NCBI GenBank assembly: GCA_964574395.1
Contig: CAZNNL010000015.1
Span: 1 to 43,443, forward strand
Reading direction: 5' to 3'
Origin: JAXGQD01 sp964574395
Lineage (GTDB): Bacteria; Bacillota; Clostridia; Saccharofermentanales; Fastidiosipilaceae
DNA: 43,443 nucleotides
Shown: positions 8,311 through 16,726 of the stretch, piece after piece
Layout: the number at the start of each line of letters is the position of its first letter
How positions within the stretch are numbered: position 1 is the first letter of the stretch
Position numbers and translations under genes: made by a program
The notes under the pieces: model-generated
Databases searched by the model: none
What the model was told of the DNA's origin: nothing
The model's input: the letters and a program-made list of their open reading frames with translations, nothing else

Positions 8311-9648
8311 CTACGCCAGAAGATTTCGCACACTATGTATCCCGCCAGAGATCACTTGAATGCGGTCTGGCTGATCTATCATTCCCGCAGCTACAGTCGC
8401 ACGCTCGCCACTGCCACAGAGAAGATATAAAGTTCCTTCTGCAGGCACTTCAGCCATTCTTTGCTTCAATTCCTGTAAGGGAATGGCTACACGGTTGTGA
8501 AGCACATCAAGTTCTGCATCAAATTCTTCCGGTAGACGTACATCAAGCGTAAAGCTATTTTCAGATTTATCCATGGCAAGGTAATCTTTTGCAGCGATTA
8601 TCTTCAATTGTGGCAGGGTATTTCCCATGATTAAGTTATAGCGTAGAATTCCGTCAGGTAAACAGCCCAAAGCCTCATCAAAACCCGTGCGATACAGCGT
8701 TGCCCAGGCAAGTTCAACTTGATCTTCTGACAAACCATCTCTCACCAAACAAAGTGCTTCTTCCGTACCACATTGCCAACCTACATAATTTGCCGTGAGT
8801 TCTGCCGGTACTAAATGCGCATGGGGTAAATGTGTACCAGTATAGGCAAAGCGATCCCTGACATCGATTATTCTGGCTTCATCTGGTACCTCAAAACACA
8901 GTAAACGTGGTGGCGGAGCATAATCTCCTGCACCTTCAACGTTAACTACTTCCATTTTTGAAAAAGCAGGATTCTTGAAGTACATCCTTCCATGTAAGCT
9001 AATGAAAGTATCCAAGTCTTCGCTCAGAGCTTTACTATCACTAAATTCACGCCCTAAAGTAGAATCTTCTATTTCATCCAAATCATTCCCACAAGCCGAG
9101 CCAGCTCCATGTCCGGGCAGCACGATAACATCATCTCCAAGCGGTGCAATCTTTTGATAAAGCGACTCATGCAATAGAGTAGTCATCTTCTTCAAATTAC
9201 TTTCACCATAAAAATCAGTGCGCCCTACCCCTCCGAAAAAGAGTGTGTCGCCCGTGATTACATACATTGGTCGCTTGTTGTACTCCACTACGAATGAGAG
9301 ACTTCCTAAGGTATGACCAGGAGTGTGTATGGGTCTAACGCGTACCAATTCTCCTAAATTGATGATATCTTCTTCGCCGATTGGCGTGCCGAATGTTTGA
9401 CCAAGATCTTCATAGCGTGAATAGCCGGCCTTAGCTCCACACGCTTTAGCAAGTCCAGCAGCGCCTGAAATCTGATCTTCGTGACGATGTGTTTCCAAAG
9501 CCCAGATTATTTTTAATCCAGCTTTGGCTGCTTCTTCAATATAGATACCGTAATCGCGCCTTGGATCAATAACAACTGCTAGACCATCTGCTCCAACGAT
9601 ATATGAATATGCCATTAGACTTGGGGTTAGAATACGTTTCAGATACAT
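8311..9648 (-). CDS. MBL-fold hydrolase fused to rhodanese domains (persulfide dioxygenase-like)
   Basis: 445 aa, the architecture and length of CstB/ETHE1-like sulfur enzymes that oxidise persulfides and transfer sulfane sulfur. The N-terminal metallo-beta-lactamase domain (about 1-240) has THRHEDQISGA, HTPGHT, TGDTLFFGGVGRTD and LPGHGAGS. The first rhodanese domain (about 255-345, IIDVRD) has no clear active Cys. The second (about 360-445) has LYLLCGSGERA, with the catalytic Cys loop. In the first metal motif a Gln stands where many relatives have His or an aromatic residue. The ATG sits 7 nt behind GGAGG. It lies between the HIT gene and rpsU on the same strand. The sulfur role is inferred from the family. 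Confidence 0.85.
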   Translation of the reverse strand: MYLKRILTPSLMAYSYIVGADGLAVVIDPRRDYGIYIEEAAKAGLKIIWALETHRHEDQISGAAGLAKACGAKAGYSRYEDLGQTFGTPIGEEDIINLGELVRVRPIHTPGHTLGSLSFVVEYNKRPMYVITGDTLFFGGVGRTDFYGESNLKKMTTLLHESLYQKIAPLGDDVIVLPGHGAGSACGNDLDEIEDSTLGREFSDSKALSEDLDTFISLHGRMYFKNPAFSKMEVVNVEGAGDYAPPPRLLCFEVPDEARIIDVRDRFAYTGTHLPHAHLVPAELTANYVGWQCGTEEALCLVRDGLSEDQVELAWATLYRTGFDEALGCLPDGILRYNLIMGNTLPQLKIIAAKDYLAMDKSENSFTLDVRLPEEFDAELDVLHNRVAIPLQELKQRMAEVPAEGTLYLLCGSGERATVAAGMIDQPDRIQVISGGIHSVRNLLA

Positions 9649-9723
9649 AGCTTAGCCTCCATATTACATTTTCTTACTATACGTGGACCAATCTTCTTAC
9701 TTAATATAAAACCACTTAGCTTA

Positions 9724-10071
9724 TTAAATCAAGCCTTCGCCTAATGCTTTACCCCCTATGAGGTGGACGTGCAGATGCATGACGGTTTGACCGCCGTCTG
9801 GACCGCAATTATTGATTAGTCTGAACCCATTTTCTAGGCCTTCTCTTTTGGCGACTTCGGCAGCAGCGCGGTTGATGGCAGCAAGGGTTTTGCCAGCATT
9901 ATCAAAGTCATTGTTTAGCTCCATAATATTGTCGTGGTGCGCTTTTGGCACAAGCAAAACGTGTGTAGGAGCAACCGGATGAAGGTCACGAAACGCCAGA
10001 ATTTCATTATCTTCGTAAACTTTTGTGCTTGGTATTTCGCCTGCAATTATTTTACAAAAAATACAATCCAT
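9724..10071 (-). CDS. HIT family nucleotide hydrolase (HinT-like)
   Basis: 115-aa histidine triad protein. The N-terminal CIFCKIIAGEIPS and the C-terminal triad HLHVHLIGG are diagnostic of the HinT branch, which hydrolyses nucleoside 5'-phosphoramidates such as AMP-lysine or AMP-alanine. The ATG is preceded by AGGAGAAAAGT. It follows alaS by 39 nt on the same strand. This adjacency fits the known activity of HinT on aminoacyl-adenylate by-products, but that link is an inference. Confidence 0.95.
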   Translation of the reverse strand: MDCIFCKIIAGEIPSTKVYEDNEILAFRDLHPVAPTHVLLVPKAHHDNIMELNNDFDNAGKTLAAINRAAAEVAKREGLENGFRLINNCGPDGGQTVMHLHVHLIGGKALGEGLI

Positions 10072-10110
10072 ACTTTTCTCCTACATATATGGTCTCTCTT
10101 AGCAGAGAGC

Positions 10111-12762
10111 TTAGTTTTCTAAAATCAGGGTTTTTACAGCTTCAAGTGCTTCAGGCAACTTGGACGGGTCTTTTCCTCCAGCTTGTGCCATGTCGGGACG
10201 GCCACCGCCACCGCCGCCTGTAAGTTGAGCTGCGGCTTTGACGATTTTGCCAGCATTATGACCAGCCTTAACAGCTTCTGGTGACAGCATAGCCGTGAAG
10301 GAAACCTTTTCGTCTTGGACAGAAGCAAGTACGACAATTGCTGGAGCCAATTTATCGCGTAGCTTATCAGCCATTTCACGCAGTGCTTCAGCATTTTCAA
10401 CCTGCACCTCAGCCACCAGAGCCTTCAACTCTCCAACAGAAACTGCTTTATTCAGAAGTTCATCTGCTTGACCTGAAGCAAGCTTATTTTCTAAGGCGTG
10501 AATTTCTTTTTCTCTGACTTTAAGCTCCCTTTGGAGTTGATCCGCACGCTGCTCTAAGTTTTCACGATTGCTTTTCAGCTCTTGTGCTACTACATCAAGA
10601 ATGCGTTCAGACTCGCTGATAAAGATAAAGGCACCTAATCCAGTTACGGCTTCTATTCTTCTAACACCAGAAGCGATGGAAGCTTCCGATATGATTTTGA
10701 AAATACAAGCTTGTGAACTGCGCTGCAAGTGACAACCGCCACAAAGCTCCTTGCTGATACCCTCGACTTCAACAACGCGTACTTCATTACCATATTTTTC
10801 ATCAAATAGTGCTGTAGCGCCTGCTGCCTTCGCCTCATCAATAGTCATTAAATGCGTGAAAACTGGCTTATCCGCAAGGATCGAGGCGTTCACATGGGCT
10901 TCTACTTTCCGTAATTCCTCTTTGGTCATGGCTTGAAAGTGATTGAAGTCAAAACGCAGTCTTTCAGGTGAAACCATGGACCCCGCCTGGTTAACATGCG
11001 CACCCAGCACCTCTTTCAAGGCTTTGTGTAGAAGATGTGTAGCCGTATGATTGCGTGCAGTTGCAAGACGTAAAACCTCATCTACAACGAGCTCGACTTT
11101 CTGGCCGCGTTTAATGTTGCCAGACTTTATCTCAGCATGGTGAAGAACGACATCTTCGGCAGTTTTAGTCGTATCTTGGATAACGATTTTTAGCCCCTCG
11201 GCAAAAACTTCACCCTTATCCCCCAACTGCCCACCTGCGTTTGCATAGAAAGGTGTTTTGTCAAAAATCAAACTCACTTTCATGCCAGCCACAGCTTCTT
11301 CTAGAGCTATCGCTTTGCCCTCCTCATTGGCAGCCAAAATCATACGCACTTCGGCTTTTTCTCTCAGTCTCTCGTAACCTGTGAACACGGTTGCTGCCAA
11401 AGTTTTAACTTCATCAGGTAGACCAGTTTCGCCCCAAGCAGTTGATACTTTATTCTGCATGGCTTTCCTAGCCTTCTCACGTTGTTCACGCATAGCAGCT
11501 CGGAAGCCTTGCTCATCAACTTGCACGCCATCTTCTGCAGCGATTTCTCTAGTTAAATCTAAAGGAAAACCGTAGGTATCATGTAGTCTAAAAACTTCGT
11601 CACCTGCCAGAATGCCGGCGCCACGTTTTTTAACATCTTGAATATAGGTTTCAAGCATTGCTTGACCTTGAATTACTGTCTGATTAAAGCGTTCTTCTTC
11701 ATTTAAAATCACATTCAAGATAAACGCTTTGTTTTCTTCTAACTGTGGATAAGCTTCTTTGGAATTCTCAATAACGACAGGTGCAAGCTTCGTTAAGAAA
11801 TTACGTTCAATCCCCAACGCACGACCAAATCTAGCGGCTCTACGGATGAGTCTTCTTAGAACATAACCACGCCCTTCGTTTGATGGCAAAATCCCATCAG
11901 AAATCATCATGGTCGTACTACGAATATGGTCCGTGATTACGCGAATAGAAATATCGGTTTGTTTATCTTCTCCATAGCGGACTTGAGCCATTTTACAAAC
12001 GGTATCTAGAACTGCCTTTACAGTGTCAACCTCAAAAAGATTATCAACTTCTTGTACAATGCAAGCAACGCGCTCTAAACCTGCACCGGTATCGATGTTT
12101 TTCTTTTCAAGCGGTATATAGCTACCATCTTCTTTACGATCGAATTGTGTGAAAACTAGATTCCAAAACTCGATAAATCTATCGCAATCACAAGTTACAC
12201 CGCAATCAGGATTGTCGCAGGCATAGGCATCTCCACGGTCGTAGAAAATCTCGGAACAAGGACCACAGGGACCGGTTCCGTGTTCCCAGAAGTTATCTTC
12301 TTTGCCAAGGCGGGAGATGTGGGAGGGGTCGAGGCCGACATCGTTTTGCCAAATGTCATAGGCTTCATCATCTTCTTCGTAAACCGTGACATGGATACGT
12401 TCAGGGTCAAGTTCAAGCACGTCCGTGCAAAACTCCCAAGCCCAAGGAATGATTTCTTTTTTAAAATAATCACCGAAAGAAAAGTTGCCCAGCATTTCAA
12501 AAAATGTACCATGCCGCGCAGTGTGTCCAACTTGTTCAATGTCGGGGGTACGAATGCATTTCTGACAAGTCGTAATGCGCAATGAGGGCGGCACTTCGGA
12601 GCCCGTAAAATAGGGTTTCAGAGGTGTCATACCTGCATTGATTAATAATATTGAGGGGTCATTGTGGGGGACAAGCGAAAAACTTGGCAAACGCAAATGC
12701 CCTTTCGATTCAAAAAACGAAAGATAAGCTTCGCGTATTTCATTTAATCCCATATATCGCAT
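10111..12762 (-). CDS. alaS: Alanyl-tRNA synthetase
   Basis: Class II AlaRS, about 883 aa, attaching alanine to tRNA-Ala. The N-terminal aminoacylation core has FFESKGHLRLPS, VPHNDPSILLINAGM and GNFSFGDYFK. The middle part recognises tRNA. The editing domain has HTATHLLH and CGGCH, where the usual motif is CGGTH. The coiled-coil and C-Ala domain ends with GGGGGGRPDMAQAGG. The ORF is open upstream to 12813, but AlaRS homology starts at about MRYMGLNEIREA, and the GGAAGG site best fits ATG 12762 (12771 or 12753 are alternatives). A plausible promoter lies 100 bp upstream. I see no T-box. Confidence 0.97.
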   Translation of the reverse strand: MRYMGLNEIREAYLSFFESKGHLRLPSFSLVPHNDPSILLINAGMTPLKPYFTGSEVPPSLRITTCQKCIRTPDIEQVGHTARHGTFFEMLGNFSFGDYFKKEIIPWAWEFCTDVLELDPERIHVTVYEEDDEAYDIWQNDVGLDPSHISRLGKEDNFWEHGTGPCGPCSEIFYDRGDAYACDNPDCGVTCDCDRFIEFWNLVFTQFDRKEDGSYIPLEKKNIDTGAGLERVACIVQEVDNLFEVDTVKAVLDTVCKMAQVRYGEDKQTDISIRVITDHIRSTTMMISDGILPSNEGRGYVLRRLIRRAARFGRALGIERNFLTKLAPVVIENSKEAYPQLEENKAFILNVILNEEERFNQTVIQGQAMLETYIQDVKKRGAGILAGDEVFRLHDTYGFPLDLTREIAAEDGVQVDEQGFRAAMREQREKARKAMQNKVSTAWGETGLPDEVKTLAATVFTGYERLREKAEVRMILAANEEGKAIALEEAVAGMKVSLIFDKTPFYANAGGQLGDKGEVFAEGLKIVIQDTTKTAEDVVLHHAEIKSGNIKRGQKVELVVDEVLRLATARNHTATHLLHKALKEVLGAHVNQAGSMVSPERLRFDFNHFQAMTKEELRKVEAHVNASILADKPVFTHLMTIDEAKAAGATALFDEKYGNEVRVVEVEGISKELCGGCHLQRSSQACIFKIISEASIASGVRRIEAVTGLGAFIFISESERILDVVAQELKSNRENLEQRADQLQRELKVREKEIHALENKLASGQADELLNKAVSVGELKALVAEVQVENAEALREMADKLRDKLAPAIVVLASVQDEKVSFTAMLSPEAVKAGHNAGKIVKAAAQLTGGGGGGRPDMAQAGGKDPSKLPEALEAVKTLILEN

Positions 12763-12863
12763 AATATTCATTTCCTTCCAGTAAGGGGTGCGTTTTGGCA
12801 GATCCCCGAGCAAGTCAGACAGCGTTCCTGGCGCACGAATGACTTTATAAAGTCTTGGGCATA

Positions 12864-12892
12864 ATAGTAACTAAAATATGTTTGTTTCTCAA
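12864..12892 (-). promoter_or_regulatory. Putative alaS promoter
   Basis: Minus strand TTGAGA, 17 nt, TACTAT, with a predicted start near 12857, about 95 nt upstream of alaS. The leader contains a short palindrome (GACTTTATAAAGTC) just after the start site. Confidence 0.55.
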
Positions 12893-12922
12893 GACTTGGG
12901 GCTTGTCGGTGATTTTACCAAT

Positions 12923-12952
12923 TTGACAATCAATTAATACCCCAATTATCAT
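12923..12952 (+). promoter_or_regulatory. Putative promoter of the RDD-family gene
   Basis: TTGACA, 18 nt, TATCAT, ending 25 bp before the ATG of the membrane protein at 12978. It is divergent from the alaS promoter. Confidence 0.6.
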
Positions 12953-12977
12953 ATGCTAGTGAGATTGGAGGATTCAA

Positions 12978-13508
12978 ATGGAACCAAAAAGAAAAAAACT
13001 CGCTGAAATGGAGCCAGGAGAATTTGCAGATACATTATTTAATCCACGAAGAAGAGTAAGATTTGCCGGAATGGCAATTGATTTTTTTGTAGCAGCGACA
13101 CTCTTGTTAGTAGCCTTTTTGATTTTATCAATACCATTCAAGCTGATAGATTATTCAAAAGGTTTCACTGATCAATATAATGCACTCTTAGAATCTAGTC
13201 CCGTTTACGCGGTGGTAACCGTTTTTGTTTATGACACAGTCTGTCAATTGTTATTTCATCGTAGTCTAGGAAACAAGATTATGAAGTTTAGAATGGTTCC
13301 AAGCTCTAAATCTTTCGATTATCCATTTATAACTCCATTATTAAGGAGAATTATAAGATCTGGTATTTATAGCAATATTTTATTCTTTGCTATTAATGCT
13401 TTCGTGTTATTATTCGTTCCACCCTTTAAAACAATAGAAGACCATATCTTTAGATTTGATATAGTATTTGATGATGAGGAATCTATTTCATTCTTAAAAA
13501 AGAAGTGA
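12978..13508 (+). CDS. RDD family membrane protein
   Basis: 176 aa with hydrophobic segments near residues 32-52, 75-95 and 130-152. The signature RFAGMAIDFFV in the first helix and RSLGNKIMKFRMV after the second match the RDD family (conserved Arg and Asp), a poorly characterised class of small integral membrane proteins, some linked to ion transport. GGAGG lies 6 nt before ATG. Its coding sequence is more AT-rich than its neighbours and holds no TTTTGCCA, although one lies just after its stop (13527). Promoter at 12923. The substrate is unknown. Confidence 0.75.
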   Translation: MEPKRKKLAEMEPGEFADTLFNPRRRVRFAGMAIDFFVAATLLLVAFLILSIPFKLIDYSKGFTDQYNALLESSPVYAVVTVFVYDTVCQLLFHRSLGNKIMKFRMVPSSKSFDYPFITPLLRRIIRSGIYSNILFFAINAFVLLFVPPFKTIEDHIFRFDIVFDDEESISFLKKK

Positions 13509-13540
13509 TGAGCGATTTGCTGCTTCTTTTGCCATAATAA

Positions 13541-14818
13541 TCACCGAGAAAATCCTTGAAGTAGTCGCTTCAGCATCCCCTTTTTTCTGAAAGCATCTGC
13601 TGCCGAAACAGGTTTATATACCCCAGGTCCTTCCTCTATCACAGTTTGAAGCCCTGATTTCAGCGTCGTTTCATGGACGCGATTCAGATCAATTTTCCCG
13701 GGCGAAAATAAGGTCGACTTGCCCTCCATCTGTCCACGACCCAATGCGCAAACCGCACCAGTCTGTCCGTTAACCATAAAATAGACCTTAACACCGTTGC
13801 TCATTTTGTCCAGAAAATATATAGGTAACATTGCTGATTTCACAGTCCTGGCTTCTTCTCTAATCCAGTTTATTCTCGAATTCTTTGAAGGATATAATTT
13901 CTTAATGGCCGCATTAATCTCCGGTCTTAATGTGTTTTCTCGCGTAGCTAAAGCCGCAGGACAATCAGTCTCAAAGGCTTTGGCAAAACTAATGTCACCT
14001 TCCGCAAATTTAATCGAAAATGGCGTGATTTTTGCCAGATCCCATGGCTCAACATCCATTAACATATGCTGATTATGCTCTTGCGTTATAGGTGTTACCC
14101 AGTTCACGTAGTCCTGAAAAAGCAACGCAGTTCCATTGTCATTTTCGATTTCTACAACGATACTGGAGTCACAAATCCTATGTGGCACATAGATTGCCCA
14201 GAGTTCATCTATTCTTTCATCAAGGTTTTGTTCTTGAAATGCTTTGGGCCTCTGTGCTGCAAACTGCAATATAATTCTTTTAGCTGCCTCTCTTGTTATC
14301 GAAAAGGGAACGGCAAAATGAGGCAAAAGCTCGTCGCCATTATCCACAACCTCATAGACTGAACCAGCACAAGAATTAAGGACATCTTCTTTAATGAATA
14401 TGTTTTTACAATAATGGCAATTCCAAATGTTCTGAGTCGTAAAAGCCTCCACCCCCACACCGCAGTTTGTGCACGGATGTAAGAGGAGTTCTCTTGTTTT
14501 GTAGTTTTGCCGCTTTTTATGATGTAGATACTTCTGTTTAATAAGATGCTGCCAATTGCTGTCGGCTTTCCACCCGCTTCCGTGAGCCATATCCCTAGCC
14601 TCACCAAGTTGATTCAGGAGGTATCGCCCATTTTTTATTTTAAGTGGAAGATGATCTAGTTGAAAGGATGTTGCAGCGACCCCATCGTCGCCTTCATATG
14701 GCATCACATTGCTACAATAGGCGCATGTGAAACCATCTTTCTTGGCATCGTAATATACAGGAGCTCCGCAAGAGCTGCACTTCATGGCTAAAAATTTTAA
14801 GTCACTTGTCTTGTTCAA
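13541..14818 (-). CDS. Double zinc-ribbon protein of unknown function
   Basis: 425 aa. Two four-cysteine ribbons are visible: CSSCGAPV...CAYC near residues 14-36 and CTNCGVGV...CHYC near residues 115-137. The C-terminal third has LPIYFLDK followed by FMVNGQTGAVCALG, a pattern seen in TFIIB-type zinc-ribbon hypothetical proteins of Bacillota, which often end with membrane helices. This one ends in a short basic tail instead. The best start is TTG 14818, because AAAGGAG lies 7 nt before it; ATG 14785 is the alternative. It probably shares a transcript with the 79-aa gene 68 nt upstream. No enzymatic activity can be assigned. Confidence 0.7.
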   Translation of the reverse strand: MNKTSDLKFLAMKCSSCGAPVYYDAKKDGFTCAYCSNVMPYEGDDGVAATSFQLDHLPLKIKNGRYLLNQLGEARDMAHGSGWKADSNWQHLIKQKYLHHKKRQNYKTRELLLHPCTNCGVGVEAFTTQNIWNCHYCKNIFIKEDVLNSCAGSVYEVVDNGDELLPHFAVPFSITREAAKRIILQFAAQRPKAFQEQNLDERIDELWAIYVPHRICDSSIVVEIENDNGTALLFQDYVNWVTPITQEHNQHMLMDVEPWDLAKITPFSIKFAEGDISFAKAFETDCPAALATRENTLRPEINAAIKKLYPSKNSRINWIREEARTVKSAMLPIYFLDKMSNGVKVYFMVNGQTGAVCALGRGQMEGKSTLFSPGKIDLNRVHETTLKSGLQTVIEEGPGVYKPVSAADAFRKKGMLKRLLQGFSR

Positions 14819-14886
14819 TAGCTTACTCCTTTATTCAAGAATTCTTATATTACGGTTCATTGCTTGAAGAACTGGAGTTTAGTTTT

Positions 14887-15126
14887 TCATCTTCCTTTCC
14901 CATCGTAAATAGTGCACAAATACTCGTGCGTTGAACACCAGTTTTCTAATTCCTCTATAAATGTTTCTCTCCTGTTGTCAGGCAATTTAAAATCATCTAA
15001 CCAAAACAACAGGGTCGGTTCTTTTGTGGGTGCACTTTCACATATGGCTTCATATACATTTTCATTGTCCGTGCAAATCATCAGGTGGTTATACATATGA
15101 ATATGTTTTTGTGGGGAAAACTCCAT
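14887..15126 (-). CDS. Small hypothetical protein, 79 aa
   Basis: Acidic protein starting MEFSPQKHIHMYNHLMICTD, with ATG 15126 six nt behind GGAGAG. The ORF is open further upstream (15144), but no site supports that. There is no signal peptide or membrane helix. It precedes the zinc-ribbon gene on the same strand with a 68-nt gap, so they may be co-transcribed. I do not recognise the family. Confidence 0.55.
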   Translation of the reverse strand: MEFSPQKHIHMYNHLMICTDNENVYEAICESAPTKEPTLLFWLDDFKLPDNRRETFIEELENWCSTHEYLCTIYDGKGR

Positions 15127-15406
15127 AATCGCTCTCCAACACAAGCTCTAATTGAAATTCACGTGTTCTTTGAATTATTCGGCAAAATGTCGGCTTGTTT
15201 TATTGACAATTATATATCGTTTGATTATTGGAATGCAAAAAATCCGCTGCATCAAGATGGAGTTTGATGGAGCGTCTTATTTGTGATTTCGCAAGCTCTA
15301 ACTCCCCCCCATCCAATTTCCATACCACCAAAACTCCCGCACTCTGATATGTTAAAATGGTGAAAATCGGCACACAGCCTAGCTGCCGGAATTGGAGAGT
15401 TTGTCT
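15127..15406. other. Divergent intergenic region upstream of the DUF1015 gene
   Basis: 280 bp between divergent units. On the plus strand TTGACA (15203-15208), 17 nt, TATTGG is a possible promoter with a 170-nt leader. A TAAAAT box nearer the gene (about 15351) is a weaker alternative. A C7 run lies near 15303. No ORF is convincing. Confidence 0.4.
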
Positions 15407-16726
15407 ATGTCTGAAACCCAGCTTCCTATCAAAGCCACCAACATACTTATTCCTAAGCAAGTTTACCAAAATCAGCATTGGCCGGTTGTTGCCTGTGATC
15501 AATACACTTCCGAGCCAGCCTATTGGGAAAACCTTGCCGCAGAGAATGGTAGTAAGCCTTCTACCCTAAACCTCATTTTGCCCGAATATATATTGGAGGA
15601 AAAAGGCGAAGCAAATTGCCAAGAGGAGATAGAAAGTATTTGGCAGACCATGGAAAAGTATATCGAGGAGGATGTTTTCCAAAGTTTGGAGCCTGGGTAT
15701 ATTCTCTGTAGTCGTCTTTTACCTGATGGCAAAACGAAGCGCAATGGCGTTGTTCTAGCCATAGACCTTGATGCCTATCTCTACACAGACGACGGTGAAC
15801 CTGCAATTAAAGCTTCTGAAGCAACGGTTGAAAGCCGCCTTCCATCACGCATTGCTATCCGAGAAGGAGCAAGCTTAGAACTACCTCATGTGCTCTTGCT
15901 AATTGATGATCCTAAACGCCAAGCAGTTGAAGGTTTGGCTAAATCACTTGTCCAAACTGAAGATCCGCTCTACGATATAGAGCTTCCACAAAGCGCTGGT
16001 CGCGTAACTGCTTATTTCGTGCCTGAAGCCAGTGAGGCCGCACGCGCATTTACAGAATCACTGAAGGCATTGCCTACATTTGTAGAACACGGCCTGTTTT
16101 CTTATGTCGGTGACGGTAACCATTCTTTAGCTGCTGCCAAGCGTATCCGAGAAACACAGATCAAAACGGGTCATGCTCAAGCAGATGATGCCTCACGTTA
16201 CGCTTTGGTCGAACTTATAAACGTTCATGACCCTGGGTTGATTTTCCATCCAATTCATCAGCTAATCTACGATACAGAAGCGGAGGAAGCGTTGGATTTT
16301 GCCAAAAATCTATTCAAAAACGAAGATCTGCAAGTCAGCGAAGCGCAGGATTTCAACATTGCGTATACACACTTCATGCGTGAACAATTGAAAGACAGCG
16401 GCACGCATACGCTTATTCTGCGTCAAGGCGCTAAGGCATATTTACTCACACTAAATAAACCACAAGATGTCCTGGCTATCTCCGCTGCACATCGTTGGTC
16501 TGGTGGTATGCAAGAAAAGTTTGGCAAAAGGATCGACTACATCCATGGTGAACAAGCGCTTGCAGACCTTTCTAAACGAGACCACGCGGCACTATATTTA
16601 CCTAACTTACAAAAACGTGATTTCTTTCCTGCCCTCGAAAAACTAAAAGTGCTACCTAAAAAGACTTTTTCTTTAGGGGAAGCCGCTGAGAAACGTCATT
16701 ATATAGAAGCGCGGTGCATTAGATGA
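15407..16726 (+). CDS. DUF1015 family protein
   Basis: 439-aa cytosolic protein of the DUF1015/COG4198 family. Typical segments are VVACDQYTSEPAYW near the N-terminus, YSYVGDGNHSLAAAK-like sequence mid-protein (here LFSYVGDGNHSLAAAKR) and HRWSGGMQEKFGKRIDYIHG near the C-terminus. The biochemical function is not firmly established to my knowledge. In many anaerobes these genes lie near serA and a class V aminotransferase, as here (4.5 kb away), which hints at serine metabolism. ATG 15407 lies behind GGAGAG; upstream in-frame ATG 15392 lacks a site. The stop overlaps the next ATG by 4 bp (ATGA), so translation is coupled. Confidence 0.85.
   Translation: MSETQLPIKATNILIPKQVYQNQHWPVVACDQYTSEPAYWENLAAENGSKPSTLNLILPEYILEEKGEANCQEEIESIWQTMEKYIEEDVFQSLEPGYILCSRLLPDGKTKRNGVVLAIDLDAYLYTDDGEPAIKASEATVESRLPSRIAIREGASLELPHVLLLIDDPKRQAVEGLAKSLVQTEDPLYDIELPQSAGRVTAYFVPEASEAARAFTESLKALPTFVEHGLFSYVGDGNHSLAAAKRIRETQIKTGHAQADDASRYALVELINVHDPGLIFHPIHQLIYDTEAEEALDFAKNLFKNEDLQVSEAQDFNIAYTHFMREQLKDSGTHTLILRQGAKAYLLTLNKPQDVLAISAAHRWSGGMQEKFGKRIDYIHGEQALADLSKRDHAALYLPNLQKRDFFPALEKLKVLPKKTFSLGEAAEKRHYIEARCIR

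Noticed and set aside
12763..12860. T-box leader for alaS
   Set aside because: No AGGGTGGNACCGCG-like antiterminator and no T-tailed hairpin before alaS.
15200..15502. Minus-strand ORF of 100 aa across the DUF1015 start
   Set aside because: It overlaps the well-supported DUF1015 coding start, has no ribosome site and shows no family features.
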